Origin: Pseudomonadota bacterium
Lineage (GTDB): Bacteria; Pseudomonadota; Alphaproteobacteria; UBA2136; UBA6156
DNA length: 64,000 bases
Assembly: GCA_016125035.1 (NCBI GenBank)
Contig: WGMN01000001.1
Span: 384,427 to 448,426 of the forward strand
Reading direction: 5' to 3'
Shown: one piece after another, positions 16,526-25,160 of the stretch
How positions within the stretch are numbered: position 1 is the stretch's first letter
Layout: each line of letters begins with the position of its first letter
Made by a program: the position numbers and the translations under genes
Notes under the pieces: model-generated
Seen by the model: only the letters and a program-made list of their open reading frames with translations
Told to the model about the DNA's origin: nothing
Database searches by the model: none

Positions 16526-19356
16526 TGATAACCGAATCCCTCATTGAACAAGCTGCCCTCGATTGCCTGCACGGGTTGGGTTATACGCCTGTGTATGGCC
16601 CGGAGATTGGGCCTGACGCCAATGACCATAAGCGCGAACGGGCCAGCTATGGCGAGGTAATTCTAGTGCGACGGCTGCGGGAGGCAATGGCTAAGCTAAA
16701 CCCCCACATGCCGATGGAATCGCGGGAAGAGGCCATCCGCAAGGTGCTGCAAACCGACCGCCCCACACTGGTGGAAGAAAATCGCCGCCTGCATAAGCTG
16801 ATGGTAGCAGGGGTGGAGCTGGAGTATTACGCCGAGGATGGCACCCGCCGCAGCGGTATTGTGCGCCTGATAGACTTTTCCAACCCCGATGCCAACGACT
16901 GGATAGCGGTCAACCAATTTACCGTAGTGGAAGGCCGCAACAACCGCCGCCCCGATGTAGTGGTGTTTGTGAACGGCCTACCGTTGGGGGTGATTGAACT
17001 CAAAAATGCGGGCGATGAAAACGCCACGATTGAGGGAGCGTTTAACCAGCTCCAAACCTACAAGCACGAAATTCCCAGCCTGTTCCGTACCAATGGCGTG
17101 ATGGTAACCTCGGATGGGCTGCACGCCCGCATAGGCTCAGTTACAGCAGACCTTGAACGCTTCATGCCATGGCGCACAGTGGATGGCTCCAACGTAGCCC
17201 CCAAGGGCCACCCCGAAATGGACACCCTCTTGCGGGGAGTGTTCGAGAAACGCCGCCTGCTGAGCCTGCTGAAAGATTTTGTAGTGTTCGCGGAAACAGG
17301 CAAAGACCTGATTAAGGTGATGGCAGGCTACCACCAGTTCCATGCCGTACAGCACGCGGTCGAAAGCACCATCCGCGCCAGCCAGCCCAACGGCAACCGC
17401 AAAATTGGGGTGATTTGGCACACCCAAGGCTCGGGCAAGAGCCTGCTGATGGCTTTTTATGCTGGGCAAATCATCAAGAACCCCGCCATGGAAAACCCAA
17501 CTCTTGTGGTGCTGACTGACCGCAACGACTTGGACGACCAGCTGTTCACTACCTTTGGCCTGTGCAAGGAGCTGATTCGGCAAGAACCGATTCAGGTGGA
17601 AAGCCGCGACCACCTCAAAACCGTTCTGAACCGCGAGGTGGGTGGGGTAGTGTTTACTACCATCCAGAAGTTTGCCCCTGCATCAGGTGAGAGCGAATAC
17701 CCCATGCTGACTGACCGCCGCAATGTGATTGTGGTGGCAGATGAGGCCCACCGGAGCCAATATGGCTTTGACGCCAAGGTAAATGCCGAGACAGGCGAAG
17801 TGAGCTACGGTTTTGCTAAATACTTGCGGGATGCTTTACCCAACGCTTCTTTCATTGGGTTCACAGGCACACCGATTGAAAACACCGATGTGAACACCCC
17901 TGCCGTATTTGGGGAATACATCGACGTGTACGACATCACCCGCGCCGTGGAAGATGGTGCGACGGTGCCTATTTTCTACGAAAGCCGCCTGGCCCGCATT
18001 GAGTTGCCCGAAGAGGTCAAAAACCAGATTGACGAAGACTATCAGGAAGCCACCGAAACCGACGAGAGAGATGGCATCAAGAACCCCCGTTGGAGCGCGA
18101 TTGAAGCCTTGGTGGGCTCGGAGAACCGCGTGCAGATGGTAGCCAAAGACTTGGTAGAGCACTTTGAAAACCGCACCGTTGCTCTGGAAGGTAAGGCAAT
18201 GGTGGTGTGCATGAGCCGCCGGATTTGCGTGGAAATGTATAATGCCATCGTAGCTCTCCGCCCCGAATGGCATAGCGATGATGATGACCAAGGCAGCGTG
18301 AAAGTCGTGATGACTGGCTCTGCTTCCGATAAGCCAGAATGGCAGCCTCATATTGGGAACAAGGCCCGGCGGGATATGTTAGCCAAACGGGCCAAGGATT
18401 CCAAAGACCCCCTCAAGCTCATCATCGTGCGCGATATGTGGCTGACGGGCTTTGACGCCCCCTCCATGCACACAATGTATATTGATAAGCCCATGCATGG
18501 GCATAATCTGATGCAAGCGATTGCGCGGGTGAACCGTGTGTTTAAAGATAAGCCTGCTGGGCTGGTTGTGGACTATATCGGCATCGCTCAGAGACTGAAA
18601 GAAGCCTTAAGCCAATACTCGGATTCTGATCAAAAGCAGGCAGGGATTGATGAGCGACAGGCTGTGGCCATGCTCATGACCAAATATGATGTGGTGAAAG
18701 CCATGTATCATGGCTTTGATTACCAAAAAGGGTTGTTTGGCACTCCACATGAACGCCTTTGCGCTCTTGCAGGCGCGATTGAATGGATTTTGGAAGTCCA
18801 GCAGAAAGATGCCGAGCGAGAAACCTCCGATGAAGCCAAGAAGCGTGCCAGACGGCGATATGATGATGAGGTGGTCAACCTTTCCCGTGCCTTCGCCCTT
18901 GCTGCGGCCAGTGAGGAAGCCAAGCGTATCCGTGAAGAAGTGGGGTTCTTCCAAACCGTCAAAGCCGCTTTAGCCAAGAACACCGCCACAGGCACTTCCA
19001 CCAACGCCGAACGAGACTTTGCCATCCAGCAGATTGTGAACCGCTCGGTAGTCTCTACCGAAATCATCGACATCCTCAAGGCGGCGGGAATGAAAAGCCC
19101 CGACATCTCCATCCTGTCGGACGAGTTTCTGCTTGAGGTAAAGGGCATGGAAAAGAAGAACCTCGCCCTCGAAGCCCTGAAAAAACTTCTCAACGATGAA
19201 ATCCGCGCACGTTCACGCACCAACATCATAGAGTCCCGCGCCTTTTCAGAAAAGCTGGAATCGGCCATCAACCGCTATCATACCAACGCCATCACCACGG
19301 TGGAAATCCTGCAAGAGCTGCTGAACATCGCCAAGGACATGCGGGAATCTCTATAA
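16522..19356 (+). CDS. hsdR: Type I restriction endonuclease/translocase subunit (system 1), truncated by in-frame TAA
   Basis: 944 residues. A PD-(D/E)XK nuclease is visible as [11 protein letters not shown] (about 155), a Walker A as [10 protein letters not shown] (about 299), a DEAD-type box as ADEAHRSQ (about 408), and helicase motifs [20 protein letters not shown] and QAIARVNR. The frame ends at TAA 19354-19356 after MRESL. Translation straight across that stop in the same frame yields the rest of the family's C-terminal DUF3387 domain, so one nonsense codon removes about 100 residues. Nuclease and translocase motors are intact; the missing part helps bind the methyltransferase core, so restriction may be lost or weakened. 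The ATG overlaps the Abi gene. Confidence 0.95.
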   Translation: MMITESLIEQAALDCLHGLGYTPVYGPEIGPDANDHKRERASYGEVILVRRLREAMAKLNPHMPMESREEAIRKVLQTDRPTLVEENRRLHKLMVAGVELEYYAEDGTRRSGIVRLIDFSNPDANDWIAVNQFTVVEGRNNRRPDVVVFVNGLPLGVIELKNAGDENATIEGAFNQLQTYKHEIPSLFRTNGVMVTSDGLHARIGSVTADLERFMPWRTVDGSNVAPKGHPEMDTLLRGVFEKRRLLSLLKDFVVFAETGKDLIKVMAGYHQFHAVQHAVESTIRASQPNGNRKIGVIWHTQGSGKSLLMAFYAGQIIKNPAMENPTLVVLTDRNDLDDQLFTTFGLCKELIRQEPIQVESRDHLKTVLNREVGGVVFTTIQKFAPASGESEYPMLTDRRNVIVVADEAHRSQYGFDAKVNAETGEVSYGFAKYLRDALPNASFIGFTGTPIENTDVNTPAVFGEYIDVYDITRAVEDGATVPIFYESRLARIELPEEVKNQIDEDYQEATETDERDGIKNPRWSAIEALVGSENRVQMVAKDLVEHFENRTVALEGKAMVVCMSRRICVEMYNAIVALRPEWHSDDDDQGSVKVVMTGSASDKPEWQPHIGNKARRDMLAKRAKDSKDPLKLIIVRDMWLTGFDAPSMHTMYIDKPMHGHNLMQAIARVNRVFKDKPAGLVVDYIGIAQRLKEALSQYSDSDQKQAGIDERQAVAMLMTKYDVVKAMYHGFDYQKGLFGTPHERLCALAGAIEWILEVQQKDAERETSDEAKKRARRRYDDEVVNLSRAFALAAASEEAKRIREEVGFFQTVKAALAKNTATGTSTNAERDFAIQQIVNRSVVSTEIIDILKAAGMKSPDISILSDEFLLEVKGMEKKNLALEALKKLLNDEIRARSRTNIIESRAFSEKLESAINRYHTNAITTVEILQELLNIAKDMRESL

Positions 19357-19662
19357 CGCGGGGAAGAGATGGGCTTGACGCAGGACGAAGTGGCTTTCTA
19401 TACCGCCCTTGCCGCCAACAACAGTGCTGTCGAGATGATGGGCGACGATAAGCTCCGCCTGATTGCCCATGAGTTGGTGACGAAGGTCAGAGCTAATGTG
19501 GGCGTAGATTGGGTGAAGAAAGAACCTGCCCGTGCGGCCATTCGGGTGTTGGTGAAGAAAATTCTCCGGCAATATGGGTACCCGCCTGACCTGCAAGATT
19601 CTGCGGTTCAGGCAATTCTACAGCAAGCCGAAGGTCTCGCAGCAATTTGGTCGCAGGAATAA
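19357..19662 (+). pseudogene. Severed C-terminal DUF3387 region of hsdR
   Basis: In frame with hsdR directly after its TAA, this reads RGEEMGLTQDEVAFYTALA... to KKILRQYGYPPDLQ and QAEGLAAIW. All the landmarks of the HsdR C-terminal domain are present, including AVEMMGDDKLR and IRVLVKKILR. No ribosome-binding site precedes its first ATG at 19369. Full conservation of the downstream part means the stop is recent, is read through, or is a base-call error (for example CAA to TAA). Confidence 0.88.
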
Positions 19663-19666
19663 TGTT

Positions 19667-20665
19667 GTGGAAACAAACCCAGACTCTCAACAAATCTTAA
19701 GAATCCACTTCGACGTACCAGAACATAGCCTCAAATTGGATGATTTTGTGGAGGCGGCATTATCCACTAAGGCCATCATCAACACTATCGGCAAACAAGT
19801 TTTTCAGAACCAAATATCCTATGAAATTGTTATGCTGCCCGCCCAAGATGGTAGCCTCCTTAAACGGATAGGAATTATCGTAAGCAGTATTGGTGGTAGT
19901 GCCTGGGTATTTTTACATAGTCCCATTGGTATTGCTTATGTTGAGGGATTAACCGGACATGAACCTACTTATTGGGCGAGAAAAATCGGCGCAAGCAACG
20001 CCAATTTGATTGAGAATTTAACTGATGAGAAGAAAAAATCTCTGGCCTCTAAGCTGGTTGTTCAGTGCAGCCAAGGTTTTCTAGAAAAAACTGAGGCCGA
20101 GATGGCTAACGCAGGTATCACTGTTGAAGGATTTTCTGATGCCTATAAAGCAAGAAACCGATTTTATGAGACTTGCATCAATAATCCCAAGATTAATGGT
20201 ATCGGCTTCAATGAAACTCCGGTCTTTCCAATACCTCGCTCAGAGTTTACTGGTCGCCTTGTTTCAATCCTAGATAAGCCAGACGACGATGAATGGGTCA
20301 TTAAGGTCGTTAGCCTACGTATTGAGTCTCCTACTTGGAATCCAGATGGACGCCAATGGGTAGGGAAATTTAAAGATACCGACGAAAAGATGAAAGAGGC
20401 CCACTTCAAGATAGAAGATGACGTTTTCTGGCTTCAGGTAATGAATGGCGGTCTGAGGCAGGTTAAAGTGGGGGACAATATGTTAGTTCAATGGGCTAGG
20501 CCAAGGCATCGCGGTACTATTACCGCTAGGGTATTTAGGGTTTTGGAGTTTAACGGACAAAAAATCTCACAGCCCTTAACTGATGTGGAAATACAGACCA
20601 TAATGGCAAAGCTAAAATACCGCGTTGATGATAGTGACGGCATGCAGGGCAGTTTGGATTTATAA
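19667..20665 (+). CDS. Hypothetical protein with one hydrophobic segment, downstream of hsdR
   Basis: I place the start at GTG 19667, 5 bases after the hsdR remnant, with AGGA upstream; the frame is open further but overlaps hsdR. The 332-residue product has a hydrophobic stretch about 65-90 (IGIIVSSIGGSAWVFLHSPIGIAYV), which could be a membrane hairpin. The C-terminal half is rich in beta pattern (RLVSILDKPDDDEWVIKVVSLRIE) and could be an OB- or SH3-like domain. I do not recognise the family. Location as the last gene of the restriction operon suggests an accessory defence role or a membrane-linked effector; this is inference. Confidence 0.7.
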   Translation: METNPDSQQILRIHFDVPEHSLKLDDFVEAALSTKAIINTIGKQVFQNQISYEIVMLPAQDGSLLKRIGIIVSSIGGSAWVFLHSPIGIAYVEGLTGHEPTYWARKIGASNANLIENLTDEKKKSLASKLVVQCSQGFLEKTEAEMANAGITVEGFSDAYKARNRFYETCINNPKINGIGFNETPVFPIPRSEFTGRLVSILDKPDDDEWVIKVVSLRIESPTWNPDGRQWVGKFKDTDEKMKEAHFKIEDDVFWLQVMNGGLRQVKVGDNMLVQWARPRHRGTITARVFRVLEFNGQKISQPLTDVEIQTIMAKLKYRVDDSDGMQGSLDL

Positions 20666-20727
20666 CGGCTTTTTCTTGACCTTAACCACCCACCACCCTA
20701 ACGTATAAGCGCAATCCTAGACGGGGT

Positions 20728-20897
20728 TGTGGGGCCTCTAACCTCTACATAAGCGGCAGCAAGCACCTGCCGTGACCTTCGTGCTGCACTCCAACTAGGG
20801 TTGGGGATGCGGTGAATGAAACAGCGCAAGCAAATAGCCGCGCCGTTCTTATGTACGGTTAGAACTCCCCGACCACCTTTAGCGGTGGTCGTTCTTA
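20728..20897 (+). ncRNA. Structured leader, copy 1 (C4-antisense-RNA-like)
   Basis: This 170-base stretch is clearly related to 27646-27815 on the opposite strand. Shared blocks in order: GTGGGGCC(T)TCTAACC, GGCAGC, CACCTG-CGTGACC, GGGTTGGGGA, CAGCGCAAGCAAATA, GCGCCGTT, ACGGTTAGAACTCCCCG and a final hairpin CGACCACC-TTTAGC-GGTGGTCG ending GTTCT. It stops about 20 bases before the ATG at 20918 and leads into AAAGGGAG. The layout resembles phage P1/P7-type C4 antisense RNA as I remember it; the duplication is directly visible, the family name is a guess. Confidence 0.65.
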
Positions 20898-20917
20898 TAG
20901 ACAAAGGGAGGTCGTAA

Positions 20918-21124
20918 ATGTTCAGATTCTTAGTGTTAGTAAGCCCGCTATTGGTGGCGTGCACACCGATTCAGGCGCCTATCGTCCAGATGAAGGGCGT
21001 AGACCCCGATACCTACAACAAAGACCTCGCCAATTGCTACCTAGCAGTCCCAGCATTCGGCCTCGGCAACCCTGTCACCAAGTGCATGGCGGCCAAGGGC
21101 TATAAAGTGCTGTACGGGAACTAA
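20918..21124 (+). CDS. Small phage-type lipoprotein
   Basis: A 68-residue protein with a signal peptide and lipobox LLVAC (Cys about 16). A short mature part follows with the pattern YNKDLANCY-x9-NPVTKCMAAKGY, which is common in small lipoproteins of prophages and islands. Two further Cys may form a disulfide. The ATG is preceded by AAAGGGAGG, directly after the structured leader, so expression is probably controlled by that leader. The function is unknown. Confidence 0.75.
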   Translation: MFRFLVLVSPLLVACTPIQAPIVQMKGVDPDTYNKDLANCYLAVPAFGLGNPVTKCMAAKGYKVLYGN

Positions 21125-21325
21125 CCCATGCCCAAACCTACCCGCCAAACTGCCCGCTCAGGCGCTGAAACTGGTTTAGAGAGCGGGGCCAACAAACAAT
21201 ACCAGTGCCCAAGACAAAGATGCCATGGCTCTGACCTACAACCTGTTTTTCCAGCCCATAAAACCATTTTCAGGCTCCAAACTTACTCCTCATCAATTTT
21301 ATTTTAAAACAGGATTCTAAGCCCT

Positions 21326-21706
21326 ATGGCACGCAAACTTGACCGCTTCCCTTCCAGTCCCACGAAAATTAGCGTCAGGATGACTTTCGCCACGTTCATG
21401 ACAGGGCTTTCCACCACCTTGCTGCTCGGCCCGTTGTTCTGCCTCGTCCCGATTATCGGCTGGGTCGGTGGCCCCATTGTCATCATAATGGGCATAGTCG
21501 GCATGTTGGGTTGCTGGAAAAGCCGTGAGGCGGAATGCCCCCACTGTGGTGGAGAGGTAGACCTAATCTACCCGTGGTTCAACATGAAGGGTATGAAGTG
21601 CCAGACCTGCAAGCACCAGCTTACGTTCAGCGAGGGGAACATCTATGACGTTTCCGCCATATCTACGCCTGTCGTAAAACCTTCTTCCGCTCTAGATAAT
21701 CGTTGA
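21326..21706 (+). CDS. Membrane protein with C-terminal zinc ribbon
   Basis: A 126-residue protein. Residues about 18-65 form two transmembrane helices (TFMTGLSTTLLLGPLFCLV and GGPIVIIMGIVGMLG). A zinc ribbon CPHCGG (about 72) ... CQTCKH (about 92) follows on the cytoplasmic side if the N-terminus is inside. No partner or catalytic residue is seen. It sits in the cargo part of element 1 and its 3' end overlaps, antiparallel, the small gene at 21663. A 200-base stretch between this gene and 21124 shows only a weak 59-codon frame. Confidence 0.75.
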   Translation: MARKLDRFPSSPTKISVRMTFATFMTGLSTTLLLGPLFCLVPIIGWVGGPIVIIMGIVGMLGCWKSREAECPHCGGEVDLIYPWFNMKGMKCQTCKHQLTFSEGNIYDVSAISTPVVKPSSALDNR

Positions 21707-21848
21707 TATGCAGCGCGCAGAAAAACTTGATGGAATCCGCATACTCCTGCACTTGGGTCTCGGTCAGCCCTTGAGCAATAAGTTTTTGCCGTAGGTCTTT
21801 GGTAACAGCCTCGTAAGAATCTTTAGAAGCTCGATTTGGAGTAGCCAT
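21663..21848 (-). CDS. Small hypothetical protein downstream of the helicase
   Basis: 61 residues from the ATG at 21848 (MATPNRASKDSYE...), with GAAAGAGAA as a weak ribosome-binding site; an in-frame ATG at 21863 adds five residues. It is all-helical and charged (DLRQKLIAQGLTETQVQEYAD), with no signal peptide. It lies 50 bases after the helicase stop in the same direction, so it may be its partner. A 16-bp palindrome lies between the two. Its 3' end overlaps the zinc-ribbon gene by 44 bases. Confidence 0.6.
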   Translation of the reverse strand: MATPNRASKDSYEAVTKDLRQKLIAQGLTETQVQEYADSIKFFCALHINDYLERKKVLRQA

Positions 21849-21870
21849 GGGGTTCTCTTTCATAGATAGC

Positions 21871-21886
21871 GTGCAAGCGCTTGCAC
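21871..21886. promoter_or_regulatory. 16-bp perfect palindrome, copy 2 (between helicase and small gene)
   Basis: GTGCAAGCGCTTGCAC, identical to 12147-12162. Here it is intergenic, 8 bases upstream of the alternative start of the small gene, a plausible operator position for a LacI/GalR-type or element-encoded repressor. Confidence 0.45.
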
Positions 21887-21898
21887 TTGAGAGTAAGA

Positions 21899-24502
21899 CT
21901 AAGGAACAATTATCAAGCAATCCTTAGCTGATTTCGCTTTTAACTGTTTATAAAGACTGGGAGCATCAATAGAGGCTCTCTTAAAAATTGGCATAGCTTG
22001 GGCCCTCCATATTAGGTCTCCAGGCTCAACAAACGTTTTTCGCACCTCACGCAACGCTAAAAGTGCAGATCGCACCCATTTATGGAAGTCTTCTAATGTC
22101 CAATAACTTACATCTATTAAATGAGGAGAAGCTCCAGATGTAGCTTTTTTAACAGGGCTTACCAAAATGGGAAGTATGAGGGCTTCTGTAGGTGGATTTA
22201 AATGTTGTTTAACCCAGTTTGGGTGGGTTGCTACTTGTCGAGCCTTTGTAGCGTCCAAAACAGAGGTAGCATTGGCTCCCGCATGGTCTTCAAAGATGAA
22301 ATAATATTCATCTGCAATCCACCACGGGTCTGGAGAGGCATCATTTTCAATTTTACCAGCTTGGTATCCAAGTAACTCTCCTAGCTTTACTTGAGCTTGT
22401 TCAAATCCTTTTGCGGAAGACAAGCTATCAAGAATTTCTTTTTCATGTTTATTGAACTGCAAATCATGCTGATTACCTAGATTCTGAAGAATCAATTCAA
22501 CTCTCTCTAATTGATGAAAAAGAACATTATCGTCTATTGCCTCCGTGGTAAGAGGAGCTTGGGATGCTGAAAGGGAAACAAGCCAAGGAATCCCTTGAGC
22601 AGCAGCTTTTGCAGCAGAAAATTGTTCCCTAGCTTGGGCTTCAAGTTGATTTATACCGGGTTTACTTCCTAAGTAGGCAGCGCTACCAGCCAAGTAGTGC
22701 CATAGTGCTCTATATCCTCTCAATTCAGGAGTAGTTAAACTTGCAAGGACAGCTCTCGCATGTGCAAGCGCACTTTCAAAATCTTCTTGCCAAAGGCTGG
22801 ATTGAAAATCAATTTCACTATTCACAACCATTTGTAATTGAGCCAATGCCGGTAAAGGTACTTTAACAGCACTATCTCTTGCAGCTAGAATTTGTTTATT
22901 AGCAATTTCCCAATCTTGTTTGTTCTCAATAAAAATCCCGAAGTTCTCTAGTAAATCCTTTGTAGTAGTTGCTTTTGACTGATTGATACCAAATTCAAGC
23001 TCAGCTTGAAGCTCCGGAGGAAAATGTTCGCGCTTACGTCTATCTGTGAGGTAATCAGGAAGCTCCCCTCCTGTTACTACTACTGCTGAAAAATCTTGAA
23101 GTGAGCGAGTGCATCGCCCAATCGCCTGTAAGACACGCGTCTGAACTCTCTCGTTTAAGAGGATATTAGCCCCCATCCGAGTCATAAAGAAGTTTTCTTG
23201 TAGGTTTGTTGCTCTAGGTAAGCCGTCAACAAACAATAGGCGACAATCATTTCCTGGAAAATCTATTCCATCATACCGATTGGCTACGATAGCTACAGCT
23301 TGATCTATAGTAGTGAAACTCTTTTTGGATTCTTCAATATCTCTAGCACTAAATATTGGATAACCAAGTCCATCAGAAACTTCACTTGCAATTTTCTGTT
23401 GCACCCGCTCATTTGGCACTAACACTAAGCTTCTACCAGCTTTTGCCATAAGTTTTTGGCGTAAATCCCTGGATTGTTCCGTATTTAAAGACATTTCTGG
23501 AAAAACAAAGTATCTGCGACCAATTCCTTGTTTGTCCCACCCCGCCGGAACAGCTAGCCGTTTAATGTTTTTCCTACCTGTTACACGTTCTAGGTCACCG
23601 CCTTCACCTAAAGTGGCAGACATAAATATTCTTTGCTTGGCGTTGTTAAATGCAGAATGCGTCCAAGTAGGGGGAATTAATGGACGTATAAGAATTTCCT
23701 GAGATGACGCATATAGTTGACAAGCTTTCAGATGCCCCCGCAACAATCCCCAACTGTATGCGGCATCAGATTTACTTAGTTCTGTTCCACCTAAGAATGT
23801 ATCTAAAATGGCCGTTAACTCATTGCTTATTCCGGCTAATGAAGGAGTAGGTATTTTATCAACCCACGCTTTATCTACTGGATGATTCCAGTTTCCCATC
23901 ATGCGGGAAAAATTCATTGACCCTACTATGGGCTCTAAAAGGGTAGCGATAGCTGTAAACAGAGCTTTGTATTCATCTTTGGATTCAACTCTCAAAGACC
24001 ACATTGTTGAGATGTAATTCTCAGCAGCGTGCGCGTCATCCATTATTACGACATCGGCATTGCTGAAGAAGGGATTTGTATTAAATAAACTACTGTAAGT
24101 AGTAATAGCTATAGCATCCGCCTGTCTATATTCAGCACAAGCCTTTGGCGAATAGTCTCTTGATGAGCCAGTAAACCCATTAACATGCAGGCCATACTGC
24201 TCCTGAGCTTGTTCAACTACCTGATTTACCAGTTGTTTTGTGGGACATAAATAAACCACTCGTTCTGAGAACTTAAGGCGTCGCCATTCCCCAATTAGTA
24301 GTCCTACCAATGTTTTTCCACTACCCGTTGGAAGTTCTAGAGCAACATCAGAGCTACTAACGACTTCCTTTGAAGCGTAATTCCGCATTACTTCACCCTG
24401 GTGGAGCAATACGCCTGCGATTTTTCGCCTAGGTAAATTGAGTAGCAATTTCTCCGGGCTGTCCGGGACTGTAACTACTTGAGCTGCACTTTTAAAAGCC
24501 AT
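21899..24502 (-). CDS. XPD/Rad3-like DEAD/DEAH-box helicase (defence-type)
   Basis: An 867-residue superfamily 2 helicase. Motif I is LPTGSGKTLVG (about 58), motif Ia VVYLCPTKQLVNQ, and motif II the variant MDDAHAAENY (about 150). The C-terminal motor half has the Rad3-like RYDGIDFPG (about 412) and QAIGRCTRS (about 465). The last 350 residues are helical and unrecognised and may hold a partner-binding or effector region. I cannot match it to a named defence system. The gene is clearly AT-richer than the hsd genes, suggesting separate acquisition. It is the last gene before the middle att copy and is probably co-transcribed with the small gene at 21663. Confidence 0.88.
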   Translation of the reverse strand: MAFKSAAQVVTVPDSPEKLLLNLPRRKIAGVLLHQGEVMRNYASKEVVSSSDVALELPTGSGKTLVGLLIGEWRRLKFSERVVYLCPTKQLVNQVVEQAQEQYGLHVNGFTGSSRDYSPKACAEYRQADAIAITTYSSLFNTNPFFSNADVVIMDDAHAAENYISTMWSLRVESKDEYKALFTAIATLLEPIVGSMNFSRMMGNWNHPVDKAWVDKIPTPSLAGISNELTAILDTFLGGTELSKSDAAYSWGLLRGHLKACQLYASSQEILIRPLIPPTWTHSAFNNAKQRIFMSATLGEGGDLERVTGRKNIKRLAVPAGWDKQGIGRRYFVFPEMSLNTEQSRDLRQKLMAKAGRSLVLVPNERVQQKIASEVSDGLGYPIFSARDIEESKKSFTTIDQAVAIVANRYDGIDFPGNDCRLLFVDGLPRATNLQENFFMTRMGANILLNERVQTRVLQAIGRCTRSLQDFSAVVVTGGELPDYLTDRRKREHFPPELQAELEFGINQSKATTTKDLLENFGIFIENKQDWEIANKQILAARDSAVKVPLPALAQLQMVVNSEIDFQSSLWQEDFESALAHARAVLASLTTPELRGYRALWHYLAGSAAYLGSKPGINQLEAQAREQFSAAKAAAQGIPWLVSLSASQAPLTTEAIDDNVLFHQLERVELILQNLGNQHDLQFNKHEKEILDSLSSAKGFEQAQVKLGELLGYQAGKIENDASPDPWWIADEYYFIFEDHAGANATSVLDATKARQVATHPNWVKQHLNPPTEALILPILVSPVKKATSGASPHLIDVSYWTLEDFHKWVRSALLALREVRKTFVEPGDLIWRAQAMPIFKRASIDAPSLYKQLKAKSAKDCLIIVP

Positions 24503-24714
24503 GATTTAAGATATAACAGTTCTTTGCGTGCTAATATAGATTGTAGTGCATGGATGTGGACTCTTAATTTATAGCCCAAAATTCGATATATAAATAAAAT
24601 CATATATATAAGTCCTAGCGGGCGCTTCTTGTACAAGCACCTGTGCAACCCGCTTCTTAGCGCTGAAGATTATTTATTACAAAACATTATCTTAAGTCCT
24701 TCACCTTGCCCCTT

Positions 24715-24728
24715 CCTCCCCAGCCAAT
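24715..24728 (+). other. Middle att copy (attR of element 1 / attL of element 2)
   Basis: CCTCCCCAGCCAAT, identical to bases 4182-4195 spanning the tRNA-Gln 3' end. Flanks on both sides differ from the tRNA, so it is a recombination scar and not a second tRNA. Confidence 0.8.
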
Positions 24729-25020
24729 GATTTTCATTAATAAATTCAGTAGTTTAAGTGCGGGAAGGGAGTTTTTTTCCGCTGCGAACCCATGTTTTTA
24801 GCGCATTTTTGGCTGCGGAGCATGTGGTCGTTCCCTGCTAACAGGGACTTTTCAGCGATTTTTTGAAAATGGCGGAAATCCGGGCGGTTCCCGGTGTTTG
24901 TTTATCAGGCTTTTAAGCCAATTTTTCAGCGGCGGGGAGAAATGGGAACAGGGAACTTTTTTGTTGGTATCAGCCAAGTAACACGCGGGGGTGTCTCCGG
25001 CACACCACCGACGTGCGCCA

Positions 25021-25038
25021 GGGGGTTGCGCAACCCCC
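25021..25038. repeat. 18-bp perfect palindrome upstream of the methyltransferase
   Basis: GGGGGTTGCGCAACCCCC is self-complementary. It lies about 120 bases upstream of the methyltransferase start and could be an operator or transcript hairpin. Confidence 0.4.
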
Positions 25039-25160
25039 CGGGTGTATGTTTGCGTACTTGTATCGCTGCGGCCTAAGGGGGCGCAACCGCCACCCCGAGT
25101 TGGCGAAAGCTGTAAGGCAGCACTCCACAAAACAGAGATAAACGAAAGTTGGAGGCCGAC

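Larger units (their letters stand above)
4182..24728. mobile_element. Element 1: integrative element in tRNA-Gln carrying type I R-M and helicase cargo
   Basis: Bounded by 14-bp direct repeats of the tRNA-Gln 3' end, with a P4-type integrase next to the tRNA. The left third is a replication/regulation module (AlpA-like, TOPRIM primase, SF3-like ATPase). The middle has a second recombinase. The right part has hsdM-hsdS-Abi-hsdR, unknown membrane proteins and an XPD-like helicase. There are no virion structural genes and no conjugation genes, so it resembles a phage satellite or a mobilisable defence island, not a complete phage or ICE. The right boundary could instead be the copy at 44502 if the whole block moved as one. 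Confidence 0.8.
24503..25160. other. 658-base junction region between elements 1 and 2, no gene seen
   Basis: It contains the middle att copy (24715-24728), a hairpin TCCCTG-CTAA-CAGGGA followed by a T-run (about 24832-24852), an 18-bp palindrome (25021-25038), and GC-rich leader sequence before the methyltransferase. The first 200 bases are AT-rich and probably hold the helicase promoter. No frame here looks like a protein. Confidence 0.6.

Noticed and set aside
19369-19662. Independent small gene after hsdR
   Set aside because: It is in frame with hsdR, has no ribosome-binding site and matches the HsdR C-terminal domain.
21128-21307. A 59-codon frame in the gap after the small lipoprotein
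   Set aside because: No ribosome-binding site and an unstructured, unconserved-looking product; I could not support it as a gene.
24715-24728. A second tRNA-Gln gene or fragment
   Set aside because: Only the last dozen bases of the tRNA match; no cloverleaf can be formed upstream.
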